Part shown: piece after piece, positions 1 through 8,988 of the stretch
Numbering within the stretch: the stretch's first letter is position 1
Layout: every line of letters begins with the position of its first letter
Assembly: GCA_015478945.1 (NCBI GenBank)
Contig: JABUQX010060330.1
Coordinates: 5,001-36,468 of the forward strand
DNA: 31,468 nt
Source of the DNA: Trachelipus rathkii
Lineage: Eukaryota > Arthropoda > Malacostraca > Isopoda > Trachelipodidae
Reading direction: 5' to 3'
Notes under the pieces: generated by a model
Told to the model about the DNA's origin: nothing
The model's database searches: none
Seen by the model: the letters and a program-made list of their open reading frames with translations, nothing else
Position numbers and translations under genes: made by a program

Positions 1-1031
1 AAACTCAAAAAAAAATTATATAATATATAAAAATACATCAGTTTTAACATATTTAAACAAAAGAAAAAAGTTTGAATTTATGATGATTCATATATATTTC
101 GCCATTGATAGGACAATCGTGCCGTCATCTGACGACATTCTGAGCTTTTTTTAAAGCTCGCAATAAATATACCCTGGTAATCAAATTATTAAAAAATTAA
201 TTAATTTAAATTGGGCAAACAAAATTATTACACAATTTTATTATACTATTTATGGCAAATTAACACAATGAAATTCCGATAAAAAAACACCGAAGGAGCT
301 TTCAAAATAGGGTCCTAATAAAGGCTTTTGTTTACTAAATTTAGTTAAAAAAAATCCGCCCATTATGACTCATGTGTTAAGGCAACTTTCTTGAATACCG
401 TATCCATTGCTTCTTGAATATTAGTTAGATTGTATCAAAACTAGTATTTGTCCTGTTTATATAGGATCACTTCCATTACTTTTTAATAATTCTAATTTGA
501 GAAAGTAAAATCGACCCATGAGGTATATTTCCATGAAATTGTTCTCTTCCCCTATAGTAGGTCCTCTATTCTCTGTATGATCATCTGACTTCCCCTCTCC
601 TCCTGAGTCAGACAACACGTTCCCCATCATCCAAAAACGCCGCGGACATAATATATCACATTTGCTTTAAATATTTTTTATGAAAAAAGAAATGTCTCTA
701 AATTTTTGAAGAAAAAAATTTCGTTGATCTCGATACTTGATAAATACGATACTTCGGGCTGAAAATTAAAATCGATAGTTATTTGGTCCTTTTTTTGGCA
801 ATACCTATTGCTACGCACTTACCTAGCAACCTAATTAAAAAATAAGTTGTGAAAACTTTTAAAACTAAATAATTTATAATATTTTAATAAAATATTTTGC
901 GTGATTAAAATTTATTAACGTTTTTTAACAGAACTCGTCGGATAGATTTGAAATTGACTAATTTAAATACGATTATTATTTTGAATATGAATGCAAAGTG
1001 TAATAAATTATAAATCATTAGCAATATAATG
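1..1031. other. AT-rich non-coding segment, unit A left end
   Basis: No open frame of note and no recognisable RNA gene is present. Most of it aligns with 16,939-17,969 in unit B, with frequent small indels. The patch from about 290 to 350, containing GGGTCCTAATAAAGGCTTTT, is unusually well conserved between copies. Nothing else can be assigned. Confidence 0.6.
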
Positions 1032-1275
<244 letters not shown>

Positions 1276-1276
<1 letters not shown>

Positions 1277-2571
1277 TGCTTAGATTGGGAATCATTCGAA
1301 TTAGAAATTAAAATGCTAAAATAAAATTTAATCAACTGCAATTATCACCATTATCAAAATTTGCTGCGCGAGTTTTCATTCTATTTAAATTCGTCAAAAC
1401 GTAGCGACGCCATGAAAAACCATCGTTCCTGCATATTTTGGGAACATCCGAGACAATGAGTATTTTTATCCAACCGAAACAGAGGTTGTAACTACGGCCC
1501 TAATAAAGCAATGGAAAAACCGTCTCTCCATGATTATTTAGACCTGCGAAGCCCAGTCCCAAAGGAATGGAATAACTAGATTTTAGTGAATACAAATATC
1601 ATAACTCTTAGTAGAATACTGGAGTAGATGTATAATATTGATTGATCATTCAAAGTTAATCGTGCAAGGAGACGTACATTGCAATTGTTTTGTAAATTCT
1701 TGCCAAGTAACCGTAATCAATTGATTGATATTCTCAGAAACTCCGAAAAAGGATATCGGTCACGGAATGGGAAATGATTGACGAGACTCTCCAAGCTCTT
1801 TCCTCAGATAATATTCAGCGAACCGTATTTTTTTTGAAGAGAAGGAAACTTCTTTTTTAAAAATGACTGTAAAACCAATTGTGTACGTTGGAAGTCAAGA
1901 TTCTGAAATGCTTCATAAGTTGATAGTAAGTAAAAGAAAAGTGATGATTGCAGTGAGACTAGCAACCAAATATATGCGAGTATGGAACATCCTTTAGCTC
2001 CAGACCAAGCAAAAGGAAAGGATTACAGTTTTAAAGTAGTTTTTATAGAGAGATTAATTGCTGAAATAGTAGAGAAGTGAATTGACACACCACGACTTTA
2101 ATTTGTATTGATTTTACCAAAAAGGAAAAACAAACAAATAATAAAGCATTTGTTAAGCATTCCAAGACCACTTGACCAATTTCAGCCATAGGTAGCCTGC
2201 ATCAATAAACTCGGACGAAATTAATACAACTAATACTTGTGTGGGTTCTGATGTGGAATCTGTACTGTTGCGGATGTGAAAACTTATATGTTATTCCGGT
2301 TTTTTATATATGGAATAAACTAATTCTTATTTCTCATGATACTAATAATTAATATTTCTTTGATATTCTCAACTAAATAATCCGGCTCGTGGGTATATTA
2401 AGTATAAATCATATAAAATGATGTAAAGGGTAAACAAAATATAAATTAAAAAAATTATTATTTACATAATAAAATAATCCAAATAATCATAAAAAAAGAA
2501 TAATATAAGTAATAAATATATAATTATTATATAAATAAGTAAATTAAAATAAATTAAAATAAATTATTAAA
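1276..2571. other. AT-rich non-coding segment
   Basis: Dense stops in all frames and no domain signature. Short islands are shared with 18,138-18,819 in unit B: TTAGCTCCA at about 1,995 versus 18,648, and ACTCGGACGAAATT at about 2,209 versus 18,792. Unit B is much shorter here, so this is where most of the length difference between units lies. Confidence 0.55.
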
Positions 2572-2725
2572 TAATATATATATATATAAAAACAATATAT
2601 ATAATAATATTAATATATAAAATATATTATATATATATATAATAATTATATATATATATATATATATAATATAAAATTATAAATAAGTAATATAATTATA
2701 ATAATATGAAAAATATATATATATA

Positions 2726-2786
<61 letters not shown>
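2572..2786. repeat. (TA)n microsatellite, interrupted
   Basis: About 215 nt of TA dinucleotides broken by AATA and TTA interruptions. It corresponds to the array at 18,820-19,098 in unit B. Perfect self-complementarity means the length could be unstable in vivo and unreliable in an assembly. Confidence 0.95.
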
Positions 2787-2789
<3 letters not shown>

Positions 2790-2810
2790 CCTTACGCTAC
2801 TGTGAAAGTA

Positions 2811-2946
2811 ATCAAGAAGACTATAACAAATTTCAAAGCGAAACTAAGAAGTCTATATCCCAAATTTCAAAACGAAACGAAGAAGACTATGTTCTAAATT
2901 TCGAAGCGAAATCAAGAGGACTGTCGAAATTTCAAATGTCGAAACG
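2811..2946. repeat. Degenerate ~34-bp minisatellite, unit A only
   Basis: Four imperfect direct copies of a unit of about 34 bp can be seen. Each has an AAGAAGACTAT-like start and an AAATTTCAAAGCGAAAC-like core; the successive cores start near 2,829, 2,861, 2,896 and 2,928. The equivalent position in unit B, about 19,099-19,195, has unrelated sequence with its own short repeated GCAGGGTAATTT / GCAGAGTAATTT motif. The two copies therefore differ by sequence replacement here. Confidence 0.65.
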
Positions 2947-4055
2947 AAAATGCAATCTAACATGACAAACAGCTCTTTGTAAACGCAGGCGCCGCTTGGG
3001 ATGTCTCTTTCTGCGTGCCTCACTAATTTTTACATCGAGGTAAAGATTCCTGCTATGTTATTCTCAGAACGCCTGAATTTGATCAAACCTTTCTATATTA
3101 TTGGTAAACATCAGGTATGAAGGATTAACCGAGTTGTAACTATGTGGGGAGTTATGTTAGCTAAAGCGATTGAAAAGTCATAATGTTTAATAACGAAGCT
3201 CTTTGAGAAACTTTATAAAAAAAATACTATCTTTTAATAAAATTGATAAGGTAAGAAAAATAACCTAATAGTTCAAAAGGCACTCTGCTTCGAAATGGTC
3301 GTGAGGCCACTAATTAGCCCAGATAACCCCCGCATGAGCAACCTCAAAAGTGAAAAATGAATGTGAATATATTTTATATGTGTTTAAGTTCATTACTAAG
3401 GTTTTATAACTATATAATAATTATTAGCTAAGTACATTATACTTATAAGATAGCAGAAATTAAGAAAAATCCAATTAGTATGATGTAGCGTTTTTTTATT
3501 TAATTACCAAGTAAAGGTATATGCATTTAAATCGTTTAAGAAGAGTGAAGTTTACTACGCTCAAAATTTTTTCTTCTTAAATAAAACTTGTAAAATCCAT
3601 CGTAGGCCATCACTAATAGGCTCCGGCTGATCATTCCACGGGCCTCCAACATTGCTTAGCCTACATAGTTTATGACGATGTAAAAATTATTATGTATTAT
3701 TTTCTTATTTTTTATTATTGTTAGTATTATTTAGCCTCCCAAGTCCTAATTATTATTGTATTATTTTTGTAGGATGATCTTGGGGTCTCGGCTATAGGCT
3801 CAGCATTAGCCACAACTTTTGAAATTGTTTTCTCTTACAAATATATGGTGTTGTACGAAGCCGTGACTTACTTGCAACCTTCATAACTCTACTTACTCAG
3901 AAACCAACATTGATGATCTTAGGAGTGACAAGAGGCTTACCGTAGTAGGCCCAGGATACCCATTCTTCAAGTATTAGTGAGATTTTCAGACCTCAAGTTC
4001 CACGCCAGATCTTCCAAGACGATCAATTTTTCGCCGATACTGCTATAGCGGAATT
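2947..4055. other. Non-coding segment with a conserved 3' half
   Basis: No gene recognised. From about 3,550 to 4,055 the sequence matches 19,570-20,070 in unit B with only a handful of differences, including GATGATCTTGG versus GATCTTGG near 3,775. That half is less AT-rich than its surroundings and could be an untranslated region or a fragment of an unidentified repeat. There is no TG...CA terminal pattern that would support calling it a long terminal repeat. Confidence 0.55.
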
Positions 4056-4105
4056 AATATTATTATTATTATTATTATTATTATTTATTATTATTATTAT
4101 TATTA

Positions 4106-4174
<69 letters not shown>

Positions 4175-4184
4175 TATTATTATT
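4056..4184. repeat. (ATT)n microsatellite
   Basis: About 130 nt of ATT trinucleotides with a few single-base interruptions, the reverse complement type of the TAA array near 1,032. It corresponds to 20,071-20,186 in unit B and lies just upstream of the plus-strand gypsy remnant. Confidence 0.96.
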
Positions 4185-4287
4185 AACTATTTTTACTCTC
4201 GATTTTTTTTTCTTTATTTTAAATTGTTTGTTTTGAAATTTTATTTTTATTTTTATGTTACTCTTATCACTATTTGCAGTTTTTTTT

Positions 4288-4419
4288 CACACCGGAAACA
4301 GATTAGTTCATGCCGAAAACAGAATAATTTTCAAGCAGGAAACAGAATAGTTTTCAAACCGGAAACAATAGTTTTCAAACCGGAAACAGAATAGTTTTCA
4401 AACCGGAGACAAGATAGTT
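4288..4419. repeat. Tandem array, ~22-bp unit, upstream of gypsy
   Basis: Six imperfect direct copies with the core CAAACCGGAAACAGAATAG followed by a T run. Cores begin near 4,288, 4,309, 4,332, 4,355, 4,376 and 4,399. The first three vary (CACACCGG, CATGCCGA, CAAGCAGG) and the last three share CAAACCGG. The array is repeated at 20,302-20,433 in unit B. Its place just before the Gag-like start suggests it belongs to the gypsy leader or a terminal repeat, but this is inference. Confidence 0.85.
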
Positions 4420-4572
4420 ATTATTACATTTTTGCACTGCCATCTTTTACATTATTATTTTTTTTTTTACTTTGTATTGTGCCTGTTGTTTTCTCTCTTC
4501 ATTTTTTCATTCCTCTATCTTCCTCTCATTCATTATTTCTTTTTTCTCTTACTTTCTTCAACTGCTCTCGTC

Positions 4573-4918
4573 ATGGTTGGAACAGATTCTCCTCCCACCT
4601 CTGCAGTCTCTTCAGTCCCATCTTCCGCTGCTTATTACCCGGCGTACCTATCCCATGCCTCGTATCCCTGCTCTATTTAGACCCGTCTTTCGACTTTGGA
4701 ACATGGCATGGCAGACATCAAGGCGGTGCTGAAGGACATCTCCGCTATGCTACGGTCCCAAAGGATTTACCTTCCCGCACCCACTCCTCTGACCGTTCTC
4801 CAACCCAGGCCCTACCAAATCCTAACGGATATTGTTTTACACCATCGGTATGGCCTGAAGGCGACTAAGTGCTCCCAACCCTGCACTTTGTCGGGAAACC
4901 CCCTAGCCAGCGGTTCAT
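4573..4918 (+). pseudogene. gypsy Gag remnant with Cys/His knuckle (unit A)
   Basis: The frame opens with MVGTDSPPTSAVSSVPSSAA, a Ser/Pro-rich linker, and stops after about 36 residues. A further frame carries KAVLKDISAML, a short helical stretch, and then a damaged version of the Cys/His motif that reads CFYHHRYGLKATKCSQPC in unit B. In unit A the segment around 4,677-4,705 differs from unit B, which has about 50 nt more there, and the knuckle is frame-broken near 4,833. No capsid-type domain of 120 or more residues is present, so the Gag is either 5'-deleted or reduced. The assignment rests on position before protease and on the unit B copy. Confidence 0.7.
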
Positions 4919-4979
4919 AAAGGCGGTGGATCCAGCTGGCCACCCATCCGTTTGTTCTTCCTCTCCGCCTTCTTCGTCT

Positions 4980-5424
4980 CAGGATGTCCTTCGTCTTTTC
5001 GACAGGTCTACAAACCTGTTCTTCCTGATCGACACCGGTGCGTCGTTTTCGCTTCTTCCTCGAGATACTACCCAAAAGTCCGCTGTCCCTCTTCCTGACC
5101 GGGCTCTTTACGCTGCAAATGGTAGTACCATCCCTGTCTATGGTGGAGCGTTTGTGGCGCCTTAGACCTCGCTCTTCGCCGTAATTCCCCTGGGGTATTC
5201 GTGGTTGCTGAGTGACCCAACCATTTTGGGAGCTGAATTTTCTGTCACATTTCGACTTAATGGTCGATCTAAGAAACAGGAGATTGGTTGACGGTTGTAC
5301 GTCTCTGTCTTCTGCAGGTACCGTAGTTTCTTCTGCTCTTAAAGGCATCTCTGCGGTGCTCCTTCTTCTGCGTACCCCCCCTTCTTCAACCCCATCCTGC
5401 CAGAAGAATTTTCGGCGCTGTTGA
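4980..5424 (+). pseudogene. gypsy aspartic protease remnant (unit A)
   Basis: The catalytic motif LIDTGAS, with DTG at 5,031-5,039, is intact, followed by SLLPRDTTQKSAVP and YAANGSTIPVYGG. The frame then stops at 5,163. The C-terminal half continues in another frame with the flap and core remnant TILGAEFLSHFDLMVDL and RRLVDG at about 5,220-5,300. It belongs to the family of retropepsin-like proteases that cut the polyprotein into mature units. The break between halves and the stop show that it is dead. The equivalent domain in the minus-strand copy has NTE instead of DTG. Confidence 0.85.
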
Positions 5425-6232
5425 ACCCCTGTTCTTCTTCCTCTCCTGTTCAACATTCTGTGCGCCACCATATAGAGACTACGGGCTCTCCCACCTTCGC
5501 TCGTGCTCGGCGTCTGCCTCCTGACAAGCTCAAGGCAGCCAAGGCTGAGTTTGAGCACATGCTCGAACTTGGTATCGTCCGCCCTTCCAAAAGTTCATGG
5601 TCCTCCCCCCTCCCTATGGTCCTAAAGGTGCTTCTGATTGGAGGCCTGAGGGAGATTTTAGGGCTCTGAACGCTTGCACAATACCAGATCGCTACCCGGT
5701 CCCGCACATCCAGTCTTTCACCTCGAATCTGGCCGGTAAGACCATCTTTTCACATTTGGATCTTGTCAGGGCGTACCACCAGATCCCAGTCGCAGTAGAG
5801 GACATACCGAAGACGGCAATCATTACACCTTTTGGCCTCTTTGAGTATACTCGCATGCCTTTCGGTCTCAGGAATGCAGCGCAGACTTTCCAAAGGTTCA
5901 TTGATGACGTTCTTAGAGGTCTCCCCTTCGCTTTTGCTTATCTCGATGACCTCCTCATAGCTTCCTCTTCTCCTGCCGAGCATGAGCAACATCTACGTGC
6001 CGTTTTTGCCAGGTTGGACGAGTGTGGCATGCGTCTCAACCCGGCAAAGTGTGTTTTTGGTGTCCCTTCTCTTACCTTTCTAGGACACACTGTTTCAGCG
6101 GATGGCATTTGTCCTCTTGCAGAGCGCGTGGAGGCCATTCGAACCTTCCCTAGGCCTCTTACTCAGAAGCAGCTTCATCAGTACCTCGGCATGCTTAACT
6201 TCTATCATCGTTTTCTCAAATCGGAGCTCTGA
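5421..6232 (+). pseudogene. gypsy reverse transcriptase remnant (unit A)
   Basis: It starts with HHIETTGSPTFARARRLPP and [13 protein letters not shown], the standard entry to a Ty3/gypsy RT, in one frame. It shifts near 5,600-5,670 into a long clean frame ending at 6,232. That frame holds [24 protein letters not shown] (catalytic Asp at 5,759), [18 protein letters not shown], the active site YLDD at 5,939-5,950, and [19 protein letters not shown]. The connection region [13 protein letters not shown] runs into a stop at 6,230 caused by a small indel. The catalytic residues are present, so the loss is from frame breaks rather than from changed active sites. Confidence 0.92.
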
Positions 6233-6692
6233 TATTCTTCGACCCCTCACCGCTCTAATCCGCCCCAAGCACCGAGGCAGTTCTACGAAGGTGAACTGGT
6301 CTGACGAAGCTACGGCTGCTTTTGAAGCTTGCAAAGAAGCACTCGCTTCTGCCACACTCTTAGTCCACCCCCAGGACTCAGCTCCGACCAGAGTTCAGGT
6401 AGATGCCTCCGATTTTGCTGTCGGAGGTGTTCTCCAGCAGCACCTGAACGGAGTGTGGTCTCCTCTCGCCTTTTTCTCTCGCAAGTTGCAACCTCCTGAG
6501 ACTCGCTACAGTGCTTTCGGGAGGGAGTTACTTGCGATGTATCTCGTCGTCCGTCATTTCCGCTACTTTCTGGAGGGTCGTGAGTTCCACATACTCACTG
6601 ATCACAAACCACTTACCTTCGCTATGGTCTCCAGAAACGAACGGCACTCTCCTCGAGAAGCTCGTCACCTTGAGTATGTCTCCATTCACCAC
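6233..6692 (+). pseudogene. gypsy RNase H remnant (unit A)
   Basis: The connection stretch [20 protein letters not shown] leads into an RNase H fold. The motifs are VDASDFAVGGVLQQHLNG (Asp codon at 6,402), FSRKLQPPETRYSAFGRELLAM (Glu), and HILTDHKPLTFAM (Asp at 6,600). These are the three acidic positions expected of retrotransposon RNase H, which removes the RNA strand during reverse transcription. The frame is clean for about 150 residues and then shifts at about 6,680 into the integrase frame. In unit B this domain is damaged by an Asp-to-Asn change and by a replaced block. Confidence 0.88.
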
Positions 6693-7132
6693 TGATGTCA
6701 GACATATTTCAGGTGTCGACAACTTCACTTGCTGACGCTCTCTCCCGCATTGAAATCGACGCGATTTCAGCCTTACCCAACATCGACTACGAAGCTATGG
6801 CAACGTGCCAGACTACTGAGGAACCTGCGCTTCCACAAGACTCTTCTCTCAAGCTGGAGTGGCTCCAACTCCCTGGGATAGAGAAGAGACTTCTGTGCGA
6901 TGTCTCTCAGGGATCTCCTCGTCCTTTCGTACCTGCATCGTTCCGTAAGGCTGTCTTCCTCAATCTTCACTCGCTTTCCCACCCTGGCATTGAGGCTTCA
7001 CGCAAACTGGTTGCTGCCCGATTTGTGTGGCCTGATTTGAATGCCAATGTAGCAACTTGGTGTCGCACTTGCCTTCCCTGCCAGCGTTCTAAGATCCACC
7101 GTCACACCAAGTCCCCGCTAGGCACTAGGTAG
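6693..7132 (+). pseudogene. gypsy integrase N-terminal region, truncated (unit A)
   Basis: After the tether HISGV and the DALSRIEIDAISALPNIDY stretch typical of the RNase H-integrase linker comes the zinc-binding HHCC region: LHSLSHPGIEASRKL, then FVWPDLNANVATWCRTCLPC. Zinc ligands His and Cys are intact. Gypsy homology stops in HTKSPL at 7,121. The minus-strand copy continues past this point into the integrase core, so here the catalytic core (D,D,E) is missing and the frame ends at a stop at 7,130 in the foreign sequence. It aligns without indels to 22,779-23,218 in unit B over most of its length. Confidence 0.9.
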
Positions 7133-8796
7133 GGGAGGAGGAGGTGTTGGAAAGATGGAGAGAATACTTTGAGGAATTGTTGAGATTTGAGGTTTGGAGG
7201 AGGTGGCCAGATGGAGAGGAAACAGGAGTGTGGTATGGGGAAGGGGATAAGGGACAGAGGGGATATGCTGGAGAAATAAGAGAGGCAATTAAAACGCTAA
7301 GAAATGGAAAAAGCCCAGGAACCGATGGACTGAATGCTGAATTATACAAGACAGGAGAAGGAGTGGAAATATGGCTACTAGAATTACTAAATGAGATATG
7401 AGACAAAGAGAGAATACCTGACGAATGGAGTAGAGCGGTGATTTGCCCTATATATAAGAAAGGAGATAAAAGAATTTGTAACAACTACAGAGGGATAGCT
7501 TTTACTAATGTTCTAGCAAAATATACGAGGAATATTGCCGAAAGGAGGAGACTGAGGAATCAAGTTGAAGATAAACTAGGAAGTTGGCAGTATGGCTTCA
7601 GAGCGGAAAAAAGTACAATGGATCCAATCTTCTACATGAAAATGATGATATATAGAAAAAACAATAGAATGGAAAAAAGGAGCAGATGTGGCGTTTGTAG
7701 ACTTTGAAAAAGCCTTTGATTAAGATTGATAGGGAAAAGCTATGGCGAGCACTGTACGAACAAGAGTATTGAAATTACCCACAAAATTTAAAACAAGAGC
7801 AATAAAAAGTACATACAGCGGAACAAGAAATAAGATAAGGGGAGAAGTAAGAGAAGAAGGATGGTTTGAAGGTGGGGACGGGAGTGAGACAGGGCAATGT
7901 GGCCTCTCGCCCCTGCTATTCATATTATACATGGATTACGGACTGAAGAAAATGTAGACAGGTAGACAATGAGCACACACTACTATACGCAAATGATGCA
8001 GCATTGATAGCAGGCGAGGGGAGCGGACCTGCAGGAAATGCTGAACAGATGGGATGCCCAAATGGAGAAATCGGTATGAAAGGATGAACACGGATTAAGA
8101 CGGACGGTTAATGAGAATAGCTATAGAAGAACAGAACTGAAACAGCAATATAGAAGGAACGAGGACTTACACAGGTGGATAAATTCAAATACTTGCGGAG
8201 TGATGCATGGGAAGGGAAAGGAGGTACAGTGAGAGAGATTAGGCGAGAGGATTTAAAGAAGTCTCTCAGAACGTGCGAGCATTATACCGCAGTACTGAAA
8301 GAAACACTATACCAAAAGAATAGAAAGTGAAAATGGTGATTTACAGAACAATACTGAGACCATTACTAGTGTACGGATCGGAATGCTGGGCACTGAACAC
8401 AAAACAAATGAGAAGAGTGGAGGCGGCGGAGATGAGGGTGCTGAGGTTGATTGAAGGAGTTACCCTGAGAGATAGGCGGAGAAGTGAGGAAATACGGAGA
8501 GAGCTGAGAATTGTTTCAATAACTAAACATATATAACAGAATCAACTGAGATGGTATGGACACCTCAAGAAAATGGAAGAGGGAACTGGACCAAGAAGAT
8601 GCTGGAATGGACGCCATTGGGCCGTAGACCTGCGGGCAGACCGAAAAAAATGGAAGGATGCGGTGGAAGATGCGATGAACGTCAGGGAGTTTCTATGGTG
8701 GATGTGGAGGAAAGAAATGTACGAAGATAGAAGCCACTGGAGGAGGTTCTTCCAGGAAGCCGACACCCTCACAGCGTCAATTACAGATCTACCATA
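7132..8796 (+). pseudogene. RTE-like reverse transcriptase pseudogene (unit A)
   Basis: Segments of the RT are spread over several frames: NGKSPGTDGLNAELY, a TGA stop at 7,399 in place of an expected Trp codon, VICPIYKKGDKR, NNYRGIAF, GSWQYGFRAEKST, and VDFEKAFD at about 7,700 followed by TAA. The active site reads YAND, with AAT at 7,992-7,994, against YADD in unit B, so a catalytic Asp is lost. The thumb/C-terminal part IYRTILRPLLVYGSECWAL is in a clean frame at 8,327-8,536. Many single-base indels separate the segments, especially at 7,660-8,330. The 7,399 stop is shared with unit B and so is old; most indels are not shared. Confidence 0.85.
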
Positions 8797-8800
8797 GGGG

Positions 8801-8823
8801 AGGTGAATAAGGTGAAAAGTGAA
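8801..8823. repeat. RTE-like 3' tail, GGTGAATAA-type repeats
   Basis: The element ends with AGGTGAATAAGGTGAAAAG and TGAA before the TA array. Unit B has three clearer copies at 24,867-24,890. Short tandem 3' tails are common in RTE-type elements, which supports that assignment. Confidence 0.7.
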
Positions 8824-8929
8824 TTATATATATATATATATAATATATATATATATTATATATATATATATATATAAATATATTATATATATATAATATA
8901 TATTATATAATATATATATTTATATATAT

Positions 8930-8987
<58 letters not shown>

Positions 8988-8988
8988 T
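8824..8988. repeat. (TA)n microsatellite after RTE-like 3' end
   Basis: About 165 nt of TA dinucleotides with TTA/AAT interruptions, starting directly at the end of the RTE-like tail. The same arrangement is seen at 24,891-25,000. Exact length is not trustworthy in either copy. Confidence 0.95.

Larger units (their letters stand above)
4573..7121 (+). mobile_element. Ty3/gypsy-family retrotransposon remnant, plus strand (unit A)
   Basis: Domains run in Ty3/gypsy order: Gag Cys/His motif, aspartic protease (LIDTGAS at about 5,025), reverse transcriptase ([10 protein letters not shown] and YLDD), RNase H (VDASDFAVGGVL, TDHKPL), then the HHCC zinc region of integrase. Coding moves through all three frames, with at least five frame changes, so it is a pseudogene. 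The element is cut in integrase at 7,121, where RTE-like sequence begins, and no 3' terminal repeat is visible. The 5' limit is set at the first plausible Gag Met; the upstream 22-bp array may also belong. It is closely related to the minus-strand copy at 9,996-12,512. Confidence 0.92.
7122..8823 (+). mobile_element. 5'-truncated RTE-like non-LTR retrotransposon (unit A)
   Basis: The element begins abruptly inside gypsy integrase with EEEVLERWREYFEELL, a segment that lies just before the RT domain in RTE-like elements. It continues through RT motifs and a C-terminal region with YGSECWAL, RRVEAAEMRVLRLIEGV and RWYGHLKKME, ending with SHWRRF...SITDLP. The AP endonuclease domain is absent (5' truncation). 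The 3' end has a short GGTGAATAAGGTGAA-type tail and then (TA)n. The RTE clade is my best reading of the motif style and tail; another APE-type clade is possible. Confidence 0.82.

Noticed and set aside
4288..4419. CRISPR-like array
   Set aside because: Units are directly adjacent with no spacers, and the context is eukaryotic.
4812..5558. 248-residue minus-strand frame rich in Arg
   Set aside because: It lies antisense to the gypsy Gag/protease region, whose plus-strand motifs explain the sequence.
3550..7121. Long terminal repeats and primer-binding site of the gypsy elements
   Set aside because: No pair of terminal repeats, TG...CA ends or tRNA-complementary site could be identified for either orientation; both elements are truncated at the 3' end.
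7125..7484. Minus-strand frame conserved in both units (also 23,211-23,564)
   Set aside because: Shadow of the RTE-like RT start; Ser/Leu-rich with no domain.
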